A stretch of DNA of 64,000 bases from Viscum album (Eukaryota; Streptophyta; Magnoliopsida; Santalales; Viscaceae): NCBI GenBank assembly GCA_963277665.1, contig OY728120.1, forward strand, positions 426,876,138-426,940,137, written 5' to 3'. Made by a program: the position numbers and the translations under genes. The notes under the pieces are model-generated. The model was not told the DNA's origin. It was given only the letters and a program-made list of their open reading frames with translations, and did not search any database. Positions 13,101-23,639 of the stretch are shown one piece after another. Position 1 is the first letter of the stretch, and the number at the start of each line of letters is the position of its first letter.

Positions 13101-13302
13101 TGCTGTGGGCTGTAGTTTTACAAAGGAAAAACAATATGTTATTGAGGATGAACTCGATGAAGATGATGATTTATGTGACATCCCTACTTCCATAGAAATA
13201 TTAATAGAACATAATGATGATAATGTTGAAGACATGGTTTGTGCCATAAGGAATGATCATGATGAAGAAATTTGGGAAAACAATCCATTTGTACGATTCT
13301 AA
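10123..13302 (+). pseudogene. TNP2-type CACTA transposase, broken
   Basis: This encodes the catalytic transposase of En/Spm elements. The start is put at ATG 10123 because the residues that follow fit the family N-terminus (NEYEEGVDSFLEFA at about 10160). A frameshift near 10260 leads into REIKDHL and SPWIWHGE. The transposase core follows: PGCKNF (10497), WSDKSISDLLQL, SECLICGTSRYK (10750), RHPADCPQWKKID (10960) and DGRNPYRSLCSRHSSWP (11042). A stop at 11138 interrupts it, after which GNDIDVFFSLSIDDL (11188) and FQLHAM continue. The DUF4218-like part is 11919-12446 (SHDFDVMMQQLLP, YPFERYMKILK). The DUF4216-like end is 12850-13130 (YYGVIEGIWEVDYFKIKV, QIFYVVDQSD), with a frameshift before the acidic C-terminus and stop at 13302. 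It is non-functional as it stands. Confidence 0.9.
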
Positions 13303-13499
13303 AATTACAGGTAACATATGTTTATTTCTTGTTTACATTTATTATTTCCATAAAATGTTAGATATTAGAAGTTTTTTCTTTATTAAAACATGTATTAAAA
13401 CAAAATAAGTATATGTTTCTGTTTGTTTTAATTATTTTTAGTTTACTTTATCATGTTTTCCATTACATAAATTATATATCTATTATTTATGTTCAATGA

Positions 13500-13620
13500 A
13501 AATTACTTTACCATTATTACCATGTTTACCAGGTTAACCATGTTTACCATGTTTACCATCTTTACCATCTTTACAATCTTTACCATTATTTAACATGCTT
13601 ACCATATTAACCATGTTAAC
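13500..13620 (+). repeat. TTTACCATG short tandem repeat
   Basis: About a dozen copies of a 9-10 bp unit, TTTACCATG/TTTACCATC, lie between the transposase and the second CACTA gene. The surrounding 13303-13727 is AT-rich and shows no coding potential. Confidence 0.75.
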
Positions 13621-13727
13621 TATTATGTAACTTAGTAGAATTTTCTATTTTCTGTTTACATTAGTTTTGTAATATTTGAATTTGTATATTTTTGAAATAA
13701 TGTTTGTTTTTTTTATTTGAAGGATAA

Positions 13728-16560
13728 TGACATATCAATCAGTTGATAAACCATATGATTCGGAAGATGATCATATTGGTCATACCTCTGGGGAGGAACA
13801 TTCACATGCTCCTCTTGATGTTCCCCAATCTTCCTCATGTGCTCTTATTATGAAAAAGAGTTCCAGAGTTGGTAAACGTGGGTGCACACATTTACCAAAA
13901 TTATAACTTACCCATATGCAGGATCAGAGGATATTCGTTGAGTTTGATGAGGATGATATTCCTAGAGGTCCAAATGAAAAATATTTTAAAAGTTTTGTAT
14001 CAACTCAGGGTAAGAGAAAAGTATGCATTTTGTACATTGACTGGAGAAGTGTGGACAAAGCGATAATCTCTCAATTGTGGGAGAAGATTTTGGTAAGATA
14101 TTTTTCCATTGCTTGCATATTTTTTAAATGTTTCTAGTATATATAATATGTTTAACCTATTATCTATCAGATGACATATGATATTCCTGACACTAGAGGA
14201 GTCAGGAAGAAATTCTTATCTATGGTTGCCAGGAGATGGAGGGATTTGAAATCAACCCTCTCAACTGATATCATTTTTGGCCATAGGAGTCATGAAAATT
14301 CATGTCGTATATATCCTTTCATAGATGAATAAATGTGGAGACAATTTGTTGAAAGTACTATAAAAGATTCATTTTTGGTAAGGATAATGTGAACTTTTAT
14401 AAGCTTTCTTATTTAAATGATCTTATTAATGTTTATAATGATTTTTTATTCTTAATTTACAGTAAACAAGGAAATATCACCAGGAGATCCAATATGAAAA
14501 TGTATACCCTAATAGTTTATCTTGGGGAGGGTATACATTATTGGAAGAACAAATGATGGCAAAAAAATTACAAAAACTAAAAGCTGAGTCTTCAAACTCT
14601 AGAGAGGTGGCCCCTCCATCCCCTACATTTAGACAAGAAAAATTGAAGAGAGATCGGATGTGAAAAAAGGGAAATATATTTCAGAATATTCGAGAATCGT
14701 AGCTGAGAGGATTGTAATATATCTATTTTATTTATTTAAGTTAACTATTTTCATCATATAATTTTAATCTTTACAAAAATGTTCAATTAATTAATACAGG
14801 ATTATCTTAAGGAGAAGAGCACACAAGTGGTATTTACAGCTACTGGGAGGCAAGATATTTTTTCTACAGCATTGGGGAAGCCCGAACATCTAGGTCGTGC
14901 ATGAGGATATCCGGCAGGTGTATCGGTAAGCAAGGTGTTGCCATGTTCTTCAACTTCTTACGTTGAGAGTTTTTATAAAAAAAATACAATCCTTGGAGGA
15001 TGATGTTCATAATATTAACTCCACGATCGAGGAAAATACTAGAGCTTTAGTACAGTCTATGTTTACAGACATGTAAAGACAATTTTAGACTACAGCTCCC
15101 ACTCCTCCCCCTCCCCCTACAGACCCCATTATATATCCTCCACCTCTGCCAGTAGCTCCCACTCACCCACCTCATCCTGCGGACCCCATTTTTAATCCTA
15201 ATCATCCGCCATATCTTCCTAATTATTGTGAGTTATATGTTGATGATCCTCAACCCCATATATTTTCATATTGGTTGGTATATTGTATATGAGATACAAT
15301 TCATCATCAACAATTAGAGGTAGATAATCAGAGGGTCATTGTATAATGATATTATAGATAGATTAGCTTGAGTACCATTACCTACAGATGAGGTGACTAT
15401 AGTTGGACATAATGTCGGCCATTTTTTTAATTTGGTCATCCAGACTTCTCCAACTCATTACCATAGAGGTATGTATGTTATATCTTCTATTTTATTTTTT
15501 AATTAATGTTGTTCTATCATTTGAAAACTAATATATATTTTTATTTATTTTTACATGAATACTTCAAATGTAAAGAAATACTGTATAGACAACAACAAAG
15601 ACAAATGGCTATGACATGAGATATAGATTATAGTAGTCTTGACAGATTGTCAAGATATTCAAATTTGTTGGCGGATCATTATGAGTTTCCAATGGAAGAT
15701 CATGTTTGCGGATGTGCAATAACTGCGGTGATTGTGAAAACTAATATCATGGAGATTGTTGCTGGAGAAAAGTTGGGCATCAACGTGGTGAAATTTTTTT
15801 CCTTCTAAGTCCTTACACATTTTACCTACATTATATTTATTAAAAATGTATACTTATGTATGTTTTGTATTAGGTATATTTATAACATTTGTGAGGCGAA
15901 TGATCAGATAGATGAATATGGATTCATGGACCTGCATTTGATTTCCCCTGAAGCATTTTCATTGGATGAGGAACAAAGAATGATTTATATTGCTGAAAGA
16001 TTTGAATAGAATATAGTCACACAATGTTCGATGATGCCTTTTTTTGAGAAGTATGATACACATCTCTCTCAAAGTGTTCATTATCTTTTAACATAAAAAA
16101 CCACTAATAATATATTTTCTTTTATCAGTGATCCTTAAATGTTAGGGGTTTTTTCCCAATGAAGAAAACACATTTTTGGATATGCTCTGTCCATAGTGAT
16201 GTGTGGGAAAGTTCCCATAAAATTTTGGAATAGTATGTTTCAATTTCTCAATAGTTTTATATATTATAATGAATTTTAAATTTATCACATTCATACTATT
16301 TTATAACAGGGGTGGGTCCACTTTTGAAAAAACACAAAGAAAAGGAGTGAAAAGATCAAATATGTAAATTTAAAGGTTATTATCCATTTTTAATTTGTAC
16401 CTTTTGATTTATTACATAAAAATAATATATTGAATTTACACTCATTCGAACATAATTTTCATAAACAACAAGGCATCATCATATGGGGATATTATATGTT
16501 ATGATTTATGTATGATATAATAACTGGGATAGTTGTGAACTTTGACCTGGTAAGATTTCC
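13728..16560 (+). pseudogene. TNPA-like (plant transposase_24) gene with C-terminal Ulp1-like segment, broken
   Basis: This is the second gene of the CACTA. The start is ATG 13728. Exon 1 is acidic and then gives FVEFDEDDIPRGPN and YIDWRSVDKAIISQLWEKIL, typical of the plant Ptta/En-Spm accessory family. Clean splice signals follow: GTAAGA at 14093 to CAG ending 14170, and GTAAGG at 14378 to CAG ending 14462. Next come RGVRKKFLSMVARRWRDLKS, then SWGGYTLLEEQM (14520) and STALGKPEHLGRA (14866), the expected C-terminal features. From 15600 the sequence resembles a cysteine (Ulp1/SUMO-type) protease: CGCAITAVI, EYGFMDLHLIS (15930) and a degenerate GYYML-FMYDII near 16490. Stops at 13901, 14335, 14463 and elsewhere break it. 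The Ulp1 assignment is weaker than the rest. Confidence 0.72.
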
Positions 16561-16889
16561 TTTTAAAATTGGTCATAATATTTCATTGGATTTATTCATT
16601 ATACATATTAACTACTATCCTTTTAATTTGTATCTATTTTATGACCCATAACCCTATAGTACTCAAGACATGAAACACTTACAAGTGGAATGGTCAAATT
16701 ATTTTACCAGTTTGATTGAATTTTAGTTGTGTGTAGTGTAAAATTTAATTTTGAATATTGACATTGTAATTGTGTATTTGGCACTCATTTAGATTGGATT
16801 TAGTTTTTTTAAGTTGACATTGTATGTTTTGAATGTTATATATGTGAATGTTTAATTTTTCTATACTTCTTGTTTTGGTCTACATGGGG

Positions 16890-18330
16890 AGGTTTTTCTG
16901 GTATGGATTCTGGTTGGGGGGGTTCCAAGGGTGGAGGGGGTGTTCAATGGGGTGGGGGTATCCAGGGGTGTGGGAGGGCTATCTTGTGGGGTGGGGGTGT
17001 CCTATGTGTCTATGAGAGTGGGGGATCGTCCAGGGGTGGGAGTGTTTCCAAGAGGGTGGAAGGGATGTCTAGAGGAGTTGGGGGCTGTCCAGGGAGTGTT
17101 CAGGGGTGTGGGGGTGTCTTGTGGGGTGAGGGGGGTTTCCAGGGGTGTGGGAGGGATGTCCAGTGGGGTGGGTTGGGGGGGGTGGGGGGTTTAGGGTGTT
17201 CATGGGGATTGGGGGAAGTCCAGGGGGTGGGAGAGGAGACGACGCCATCCCTTGGGGGCCTAAATGCTGCTAGAAGGTACTCATCACTCCCACATGAGAA
17301 GATTGAGCTCTAAAAATCTTTCATGAATGCTTTATTCCCCTGTAAACATCATTGATTCTATCACATTGATGCCAATATAACCAGGGGGAAACACTATCAT
17401 GTGTGATAGTGTTTTCCCTCTAGTTATACTGGCATAAAAGTGATAGAAAGAATGATGTTTAGAGGGGAAGAAATAAATGTTGAAACATTTTGAGAGGTCA
17501 GGCTTCACATGTGGGAGTGATGAGTACCTTCCAGTGGTGTTTAGACCCCCGAGGGATGGCAGCGTCTCCTCTCCCAACACCAGCTATCCAGGCGATATCC
17601 AGGGGTGGGGGTAGTATAGGGTGTGGGGGGGGTGTCCAGGGGTGTGGTGGGGGTTGTCCTGTGAGGTGTGGGGGAGGGTTCTGGTCTTGTTTTGGTAGGG
17701 TTTTGGTCAGTTTTTTGTCTGGGGGTGTCCAGTGAGGTGGGGGTGTCCAGGGGTGTAGTGGGGCTGTCCAGTGGGGCGGGAGGGTGTCCATGAGGGTGGG
17801 AGGGATGTCCAGGTGAGTGGGGGGATGTCCTGGGTGTATCCAGGGGTATGGGGGCAGTCCTAGGGGTGGGGGGTGGGGGGCAGTCCAGGGGTGTGGGTGG
17901 GGGGGGGGGGGGTCCAGGGGTGTGGGGGGATGTCCAGGGGCAGTCTAGGGGTGTCCAGGGGTTTCGTGGGGGCTATCAAGTGGGGTTGGAGGGGGGGCTG
18001 GTATGTTTTGTTCTATTTTGGTAACTTTTTTGTCTATTTTAGGGGTGTGGGAGCGTTGTCCAGGGGTGTGGGAGTGCTATGCATGGGGTGGGGGTATATA
18101 GGAGGGTGTGGGGGGTTCTAGGGGTGTGGGGGGCTGTCCGGGGGGTGGGGGCAGTCAAGGGGTTTGGGGGGTGTCCAAGAGGGTGGGGGTTGTCTAGGGG
18201 TGTGGGGAGCTATCCAGGGGGTGGTGTGATATTCCAGGTGTGGGGGGGGGGATGTCCAGGAGGGTGGGGGTGTCTAGGGGTGTGGTGGGTGCTGTCCAAT
18301 GGGGTGGGGGGGGGTTGTTCTGTTTTCTAT
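16890..18330 (+). repeat. G-rich minisatellite, right block
   Basis: Units such as GGGGTGTCCAGGGGTGTGG are repeated with the G strand again on plus, as in the left blocks, so the two flanking arrays are direct and not inverted. Average G-run length and the CCAGGGGTG variant differ from the left. The block is interrupted by the palindrome at 17229-17575 and by short T-rich stretches such as 17680-17715 and 18005-18045. Apparent open frames here are repeat artefacts. Confidence 0.92.
17229..17575. mobile_element. 347 bp palindromic MITE-like element
   Basis: Nearly the whole segment is an inverted repeat centred at about 17402 (ACTATCATGTGTGATAGT). Ends are GGGAGAGGAGACG and its complement. 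Arms match along their length, for example GGAAGGTACTCATCACTCCC against its reverse complement at 17507-17535, and the CACTATCA core. Arm identity by eye is about 85%. It sits cleanly inside the G-rich minisatellite. No clear target duplication was found, and the superfamily is unknown. Confidence 0.75.
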
Positions 18331-18374
18331 AACCTTTTCATCTGTTTCAGGTAATTTTCTTAGGCATAGTAGTG

Positions 18375-18970
18375 ATTCAGTTTTATTTAAAAAAAAAAAA
18401 TTTTTACATCGGTTATGAAATATCCGATGAAAAAATGCATTAGGATTAGTTTTAACGTCGGTTATTTGGAAACTGACATAATAACTTCATTTGAAATGGT
18501 TTTTACATGGGTTATTTCATAACCGATGTAACAAATTGAAATGGAGATTTTTTTACATCGGTTATTTTATAACCTACGTTGTAGATATGTTTTTACATCG
18601 GTTATTATATAATCTATGTTGGCAACCGCTTGGCAGAAATGTTTATCACATCAGTTATAAAAATAACTGACGTGATAAATGCTTAGGAGCAGTGCTTTAT
18701 GACATCAGTTATATAATCACTGACGTGAAAGGGTATATACCATGTCAGTTATTAAATAACCGACATAATAAACCAAGACTCTGAAGCTTTTTCCATGTCG
18801 GGTTTTTATCAACCAACATGAAAAATGATTCAGATTTGTGTTTATTACATCGGTTGTAAAATAACCAACGTAAAAAACTATATTTATAATGTCTCCTGTA
18901 ATAACTTCGGCCAAAATCCGACGTTAAAAATAAAAAATAACCTCCGTAAAAAACATTTTCTGAACTAGTG
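18375..18970. repeat. CACTA right subterminal repeats and terminal inverted repeat
   Basis: More than ten units of TTACATCGGTTAT and complementary ATAACCGATGT type, in both orientations, run up to the terminus. Read inward on the minus strand the terminus is CACTAGTTCAGAAAATG. The unit sequence matches the left array, which pairs the two ends as one element. Confidence 0.88.
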
Positions 18971-20000
18971 ATATTTTACTCCCTCTGCCTAAAATCATTG
19001 TGGAACCCTTCTTTAGTACTCATTCTCCTACCCTTTTCCACCAAATATCTATTCATCCTCTCATAAAATCAATTTTTTATTATTCCTTGCCACAATATTC
19101 AAAAAAAATCATATTCCACTAATAAAATCACTAGAACTTTGTACTTCTATACCCCCACCATTGATTGACTATATTCACTTAATATTACTTCTAGTCCCCT
19201 TTTAAACTATGTACGTCTACCTGTAAAAATTCTCAAACACTGGAACCTTATTCTGCATGAATTACACCCATGATTTTTTTGTGCAACCATTGATGAAAGT
19301 CAGGTATTATCGTGGAACTTTATGAGAATTCACTAAAACTAGACCCCAAAAATCTCTGTGAATTAACTCCATCTTCTGGTGATTAGGTTTTTTCCCTTCT
19401 AACCAGAAAGACAACTTCCACTAATTTACATATAGATTTTCATTTCATGTTACATAATCCATTTTTTATATCTTGAGCGATCCCTTTACATATATATCCA
19501 CCATTCCCTTCTCTCTATGGTGGATCATAAGATCATGAAAATATTTGGTAGAGATATATTATTTAGCATGCATAACACCTTTCGATAAACCTATGAGGAA
19601 TAGTGTCTTGTCCGTAACTCCCTTTTCAATAATCATGGTGCCATATGAAATTATTTTCATTCCATTTATGAACATTGTATTTAAACCAGAGTCATCAATT
19701 TGTCCCATAGAAATTAGGATTTTTCTTATTCTAAGGATATGAAAAAATCCTTACAAATTCAGAATCATTTTGTCCCTTATCTACACAGAGATATGTCCCA
19801 TTCCAATAATCTCAAGAACATTTCCATTTCCCCGATGAACTATATAGAATATAATAGAGATGTAACTTTTCATACTCTCCTAATCATATGTTGGCTGAAA
19901 TGTAGCTTTAGAGTATATCACCGAAGACTCAAGTGAGCTAGTTTTACTCAGGATAAAACCACTCCTTTCCTCAAACATAGTGCCAGAGACCCACTTTTGT
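18971..20000 (-). pseudogene. Ty1/copia protease and integrase relic
   Basis: Read on the minus strand from about 19990. The protease region includes HRGNGNVLEIIGMGHI and RIRKILISMGQIDDSGLN, corresponding to the NLISVGQLDDSG signature of copia elements. It is followed by the gag-pre-integrase stretch TDKTLFLIGL (about 19600). The integrase core then reads MELIHRDFWG (19370), LTFINGCTKKSWV (19290), SINGGGIE (the SDNGGE position, 19150) and a weak remainder to the CACTA border. The order protease then integrase identifies copia rather than gypsy. Many stops and frameshifts break it. RT and RNase H are not seen; they would lie beyond the CACTA and the left Tat/Ogre copy. Confidence 0.75.
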
Positions 20001-22173
20001 TGTATATCTTCTAGATTTCTCCCTTTGATCACTAAAATCCATCCTTATATGTTTTCTCCTCTAATAAATCAAACACATGTGACCAAATTCAATGAAGATA
20101 CTCATGCTTTGACTCCTCCAACCTTTCCCCTTCAAGTGAATTTTTCATACTTCAGTACACATTCATCCTTCTATAGTGTAAATATTTCTAAAATATATTA
20201 GAATCTATTTATGTTGAATTTTTTGATTTAATAATAAATTTTTTACATCTATGAATATCACTTTTTTGTTTCTGTTGGAATTACTCACAACAGTCAACAT
20301 TACATTCCTTGACTCTAGAATGGAAGAAAGTAAAAACAACTCCAACATAAGGTCACTTAATTGTACCTATATAGATTAAATATAACATAGAATTACATTG
20401 ATGTAATTGAGATGAAAAGCTATATACCTTCGAATATTCACATGTTGAATAATATCCTTTGCAATAACACCATGTTCAATACTATGTGATTCTCAAACAT
20501 GTAATGTAAGGTCTTCATGAGTTCTAATGAAGTCTTCACATCCATAAATAGCACTCCAAGAGTCCCAAGAGGTCAAAATCCCAAAAACACCAACCCAAAG
20601 GCAAAAAAAACCAATGGTCCAGTCATAACACCAATGAATCATACCCAAAAATCATGCCCAAATTTAACTATCGCCCTTTGACCCCCACTACCATGATACC
20701 ATTGATAACCACCTTCAATTTTGTGTTTTAATTCAAAATGGTGTTTATACCAACATAAGGAAGATAGAAACTCTAATTATACCACCAGTGACCATCACAA
20801 AACCCCAATCTATCACTACACAGCACCTGTATGACTCTGACAACCAAATCCCAAGAAACCCTGAGCTAGCCACTTGAGGATAAACCGACCACCCATCGCT
20901 TGCCACTCTACCCATGATGATGAAAAAAAGTATAGATCTAGGAAAATCCAGATCTAGAGAGAATGCCCATTGCACCATCACCAAGAATAATTGACCTCAA
21001 ACTAGCAATGTCAGCAACAATAGCATCACCAGATCTAAAACCAAGGTGTAAATGTTGTCAGAGCAGATAAGGTCACCAGAGGAGATAATGAGTTTCGAGT
21101 ATGAAAATAGGAACAATAAGAGGATTGACTGAAGGATCCATTATTCAAAACTATCTCAAAGCCACCTCTAATGATACATAAATATGTAGTGGTTGATTTA
21201 ACAAAAGGGTGAGGGAGGATATATCATGACGTAATGGGGGATTTAGGAGGAAACCCCAGGGAAGAAGTTCATATCCCTGGGAGGGTGAGACACCATAATC
21301 TCTATCTTGTTATGAGTATGATATTTATTCATTAAATACACTTTTTTTAACCATTCATATAATTTGGTGATGATAAATGATTTATATCACTTTGAAGAGA
21401 TTTTAGATCGTACATACACACGAGTAATGGTATCATTATCCAATGAATTGAAATAAAGTAAGTTAAATAATAATATATATTTCAAAAATCATAATAATAT
21501 CAAACATATCATATATATTAATTAAATCCATCCATGTGATGATTTATTTATGTAATACATTAAAAGTGAATTAAATTGCTTCATGGATGTATTCGTCTAC
21601 TTGTATGCATGAATACCATTATCATTTCTCATAATATGGAAATTAGGTAGAAAATAGATTTACAATTAACATAAAATCATTTTTATAGTAATTATTATTG
21701 TTTCATCATGTTAATATGGTTATAGAATATTTATATGAGGTTAAGAACGAATGAAACCTGAAATAGATCAGTAAATATAATTACCTATTATTTAGGAAAT
21801 ATCCTTTAGGTTACTCTTTAATCCTTAAAAGGATGATATTTCTAGAAGAAGAGAGGCTCCTGGATGTGGTAAGATAAGTTAAAAATATATTATAGATGGT
21901 TTGGTCTAAACTAGAGGGATCAAAAGTTTTTTAATAATTGAATCAAGGAGGAAAAATTTTATATGTAAGGTGGGAGGCCCTCTTTTAAATTATTATAACA
22001 TTAAAATATAATGAGGTCTTATTCAAATAAAAATTGCATAAAGGAAAAAAAATAAAAAAAAATTATTTTTGGTCAAGATTAAATCATCTAATATGATTTA
22101 GACAAGTGTTTAATTTATATTTATACTTATCTTTTTAGTTAATCCCCTTGTTAACCCTTTTTACATTTATCAG
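20001..22173. other. Non-coding AT-rich stretch between copia relic and second CACTA
   Basis: 20001-20320 should hold the copia gag end, but I cannot recognise it. 20320-21150 is moderately GC-richer and could be the copia leader or LTR; a minus-strand 79-codon frame at 20745-20984 has no motif I know. 21150-22173 is AT-rich with poly-A/T tracts and no gene or repeat that I can name. Confidence 0.4.
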
Positions 22174-22580
22174 AACTATCAGAAAAGCGCCACATAGTGG
22201 CAGTTTTTTTACTTCATAGATGTTTAAACCAACACCACATAATTTTTTGATGGTTCCAAAAAACCATCTATAAATTTTTTGTCAGAATCCAATACATGGT
22301 GGTTCCTTCCATTTATTGGTGGTTTTTGGTAAGCGTCATAGAATGTGTATCTAGCGGCAGTTTTATTCGTTTTCACACCAGTTTTCCAAAAAAACAATGG
22401 GAATTTAGCTGCAGTTAAAACCACAAAATAAATATTTTTTTTCCAGAAAACCACCACTAGAAAGAAAAAAATTGTCTCTATATTAATAGTGAATCATATT
22501 TAGTGGTGGTTTTAACTGCTATTAATAAAAAAATATAACATATTTAGCAGTGTTTTGAATCACCGCTGAATATTAATTTA
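22174..22580. repeat. Left subterminal repeats of second CACTA-like element
   Basis: Degenerate units around (T/C)AGCGGCAGTTTT, GGTGGTTTTAACTGC and AACCACCACTA occur in both orientations, spaced about 30-60 bp. They match the single clear unit AAACCACCGCTAATTA at 27845-27860 next to the right end. Confidence 0.6.
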
Positions 22581-22899
22581 GAAAAAAAAACCAACAGCTT
22601 ATTATGAAGCCCAAAATAACCCTAAAATTTTCACAAACCCGTACATTTTCTCTTTCAATTAACAAACAAGTACACAATAAAACACTATAACACAACTACT
22701 ACACCATAGCCCGATAGTCACAATTGTTTTCACCACTATGAAACAACATGAAACCTGCACACAAACCCATAGATTTCATTGTCCAATTAACAAACTATTT
22801 TCACATATCAAATTAAAACCCAATCTCATAATTAACTAAAACAACCAAACACAAATGAATATTCAATATAATAACATATGTAACAAATGTCTTTTATGT

Positions 22900-23140
22900 T
22901 TCTTTCACAATAGCTCAGCTAAAAATGAATCCTCAACCAACTTTTGAAAATGGAGATCCTTGGATAAGAGGACTCACTCCTTGATATCTGGATGAAGAAA
23001 TCTAATGAAAATAGAAGCTTTAAATAAATCATGTGATACCACCTTTAGATAAAAGGAAACCAGATCATTGAAGTGTTCAATATAAGCCTTCACAATTCGC
23101 TAACCTTGCGGGAAACTCATGCTCACATCCATTTTCATCC
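22900..23140 (-). pseudogene. Short gypsy gag-like relic
   Basis: The minus strand gives AYIEHFNDLVSFYLKVVSHD followed by a segment ending FIRFLHPDIKE. This resembles the retrotransposon gag motif in which a Phe-x-x-Leu helix is followed by a basic Phe-x-x-Gly-Leu-x-Pro-x-Ile. About 80 codons only, with flanking stops. It may be a captured fragment or a remnant of an older insertion. The family match is from memory and modest. Confidence 0.35.
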
Positions 23141-23639
23141 CCTTCACCTGCCCATGTATAAACTATCAGACAATGATGGAATTAAAAAGTTCCCACATCA
23201 TCCCAATTTGCATTTTTGGTGGGGATAAAACTCCCATTCTTCCAAATATGGAACCCTCAAGCCACATTAGTACCTCTAATAAAGATTGATTTCCACATAA
23301 GATGGACAATAACTGAGGATAACAAAAAACAAGGTGGGACCCACTACAAAATTCATGGACTTTCTAGGCGGTATATTCTGAATAACACAAAAATATTTTT
23401 TTACAAAATATTTTTTTAATGTTATTAGTGGATATATAATCTTAAATACGTGAATTTTAAAAATGAGTGAAATTGAATAATTAAAATTGAGTACACTTTA
23501 AAAATATTAAAAAAATATATAAATAATTCCCTTATAATCTTTTTATTATTTTTAGAGAGTAGCATATGCGGTTTAACATTATATACAACAAAACTCCATG
23601 AGAAATAAATAATATATAAAATATATTACTTTGGATCAT

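Larger units (their letters stand above)
6564..18970 (+). mobile_element. CACTA (En/Spm) transposon, autonomous-type but degenerate, about 12.4 kb
   Basis: The right end, read inward on the minus strand, begins CACTAGTTCAGAAAATG, a canonical CACTA terminal inverted repeat, and ends at 18970. The left end is degenerate: CACAAACACCAGGGAAAAA starting near 6564. Both ends carry subterminal repeats based on AACCGACGTGATAAA and its complement. Between them lie a TNP2-type transposase (10123-13302) and a TNPA-like gene (13728-16560), both plus strand and both broken. Long G-rich tandem arrays sit at 7423-9772 and 16890-18330. Flanking trinucleotides differ (TGT left, ATA right), so the target duplication has decayed or the left end is a few bases off. 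It is inserted in a copia relic. Confidence 0.88.

Noticed and set aside
16870..18354. Gly-rich frames in the right G-rich block
   Set aside because: Same artefact; they cross the palindrome without any coding pattern.
22224..22457. 77-codon minus-strand frame as a gene
   Set aside because: It is composed of the subterminal repeats of the second CACTA-like element.
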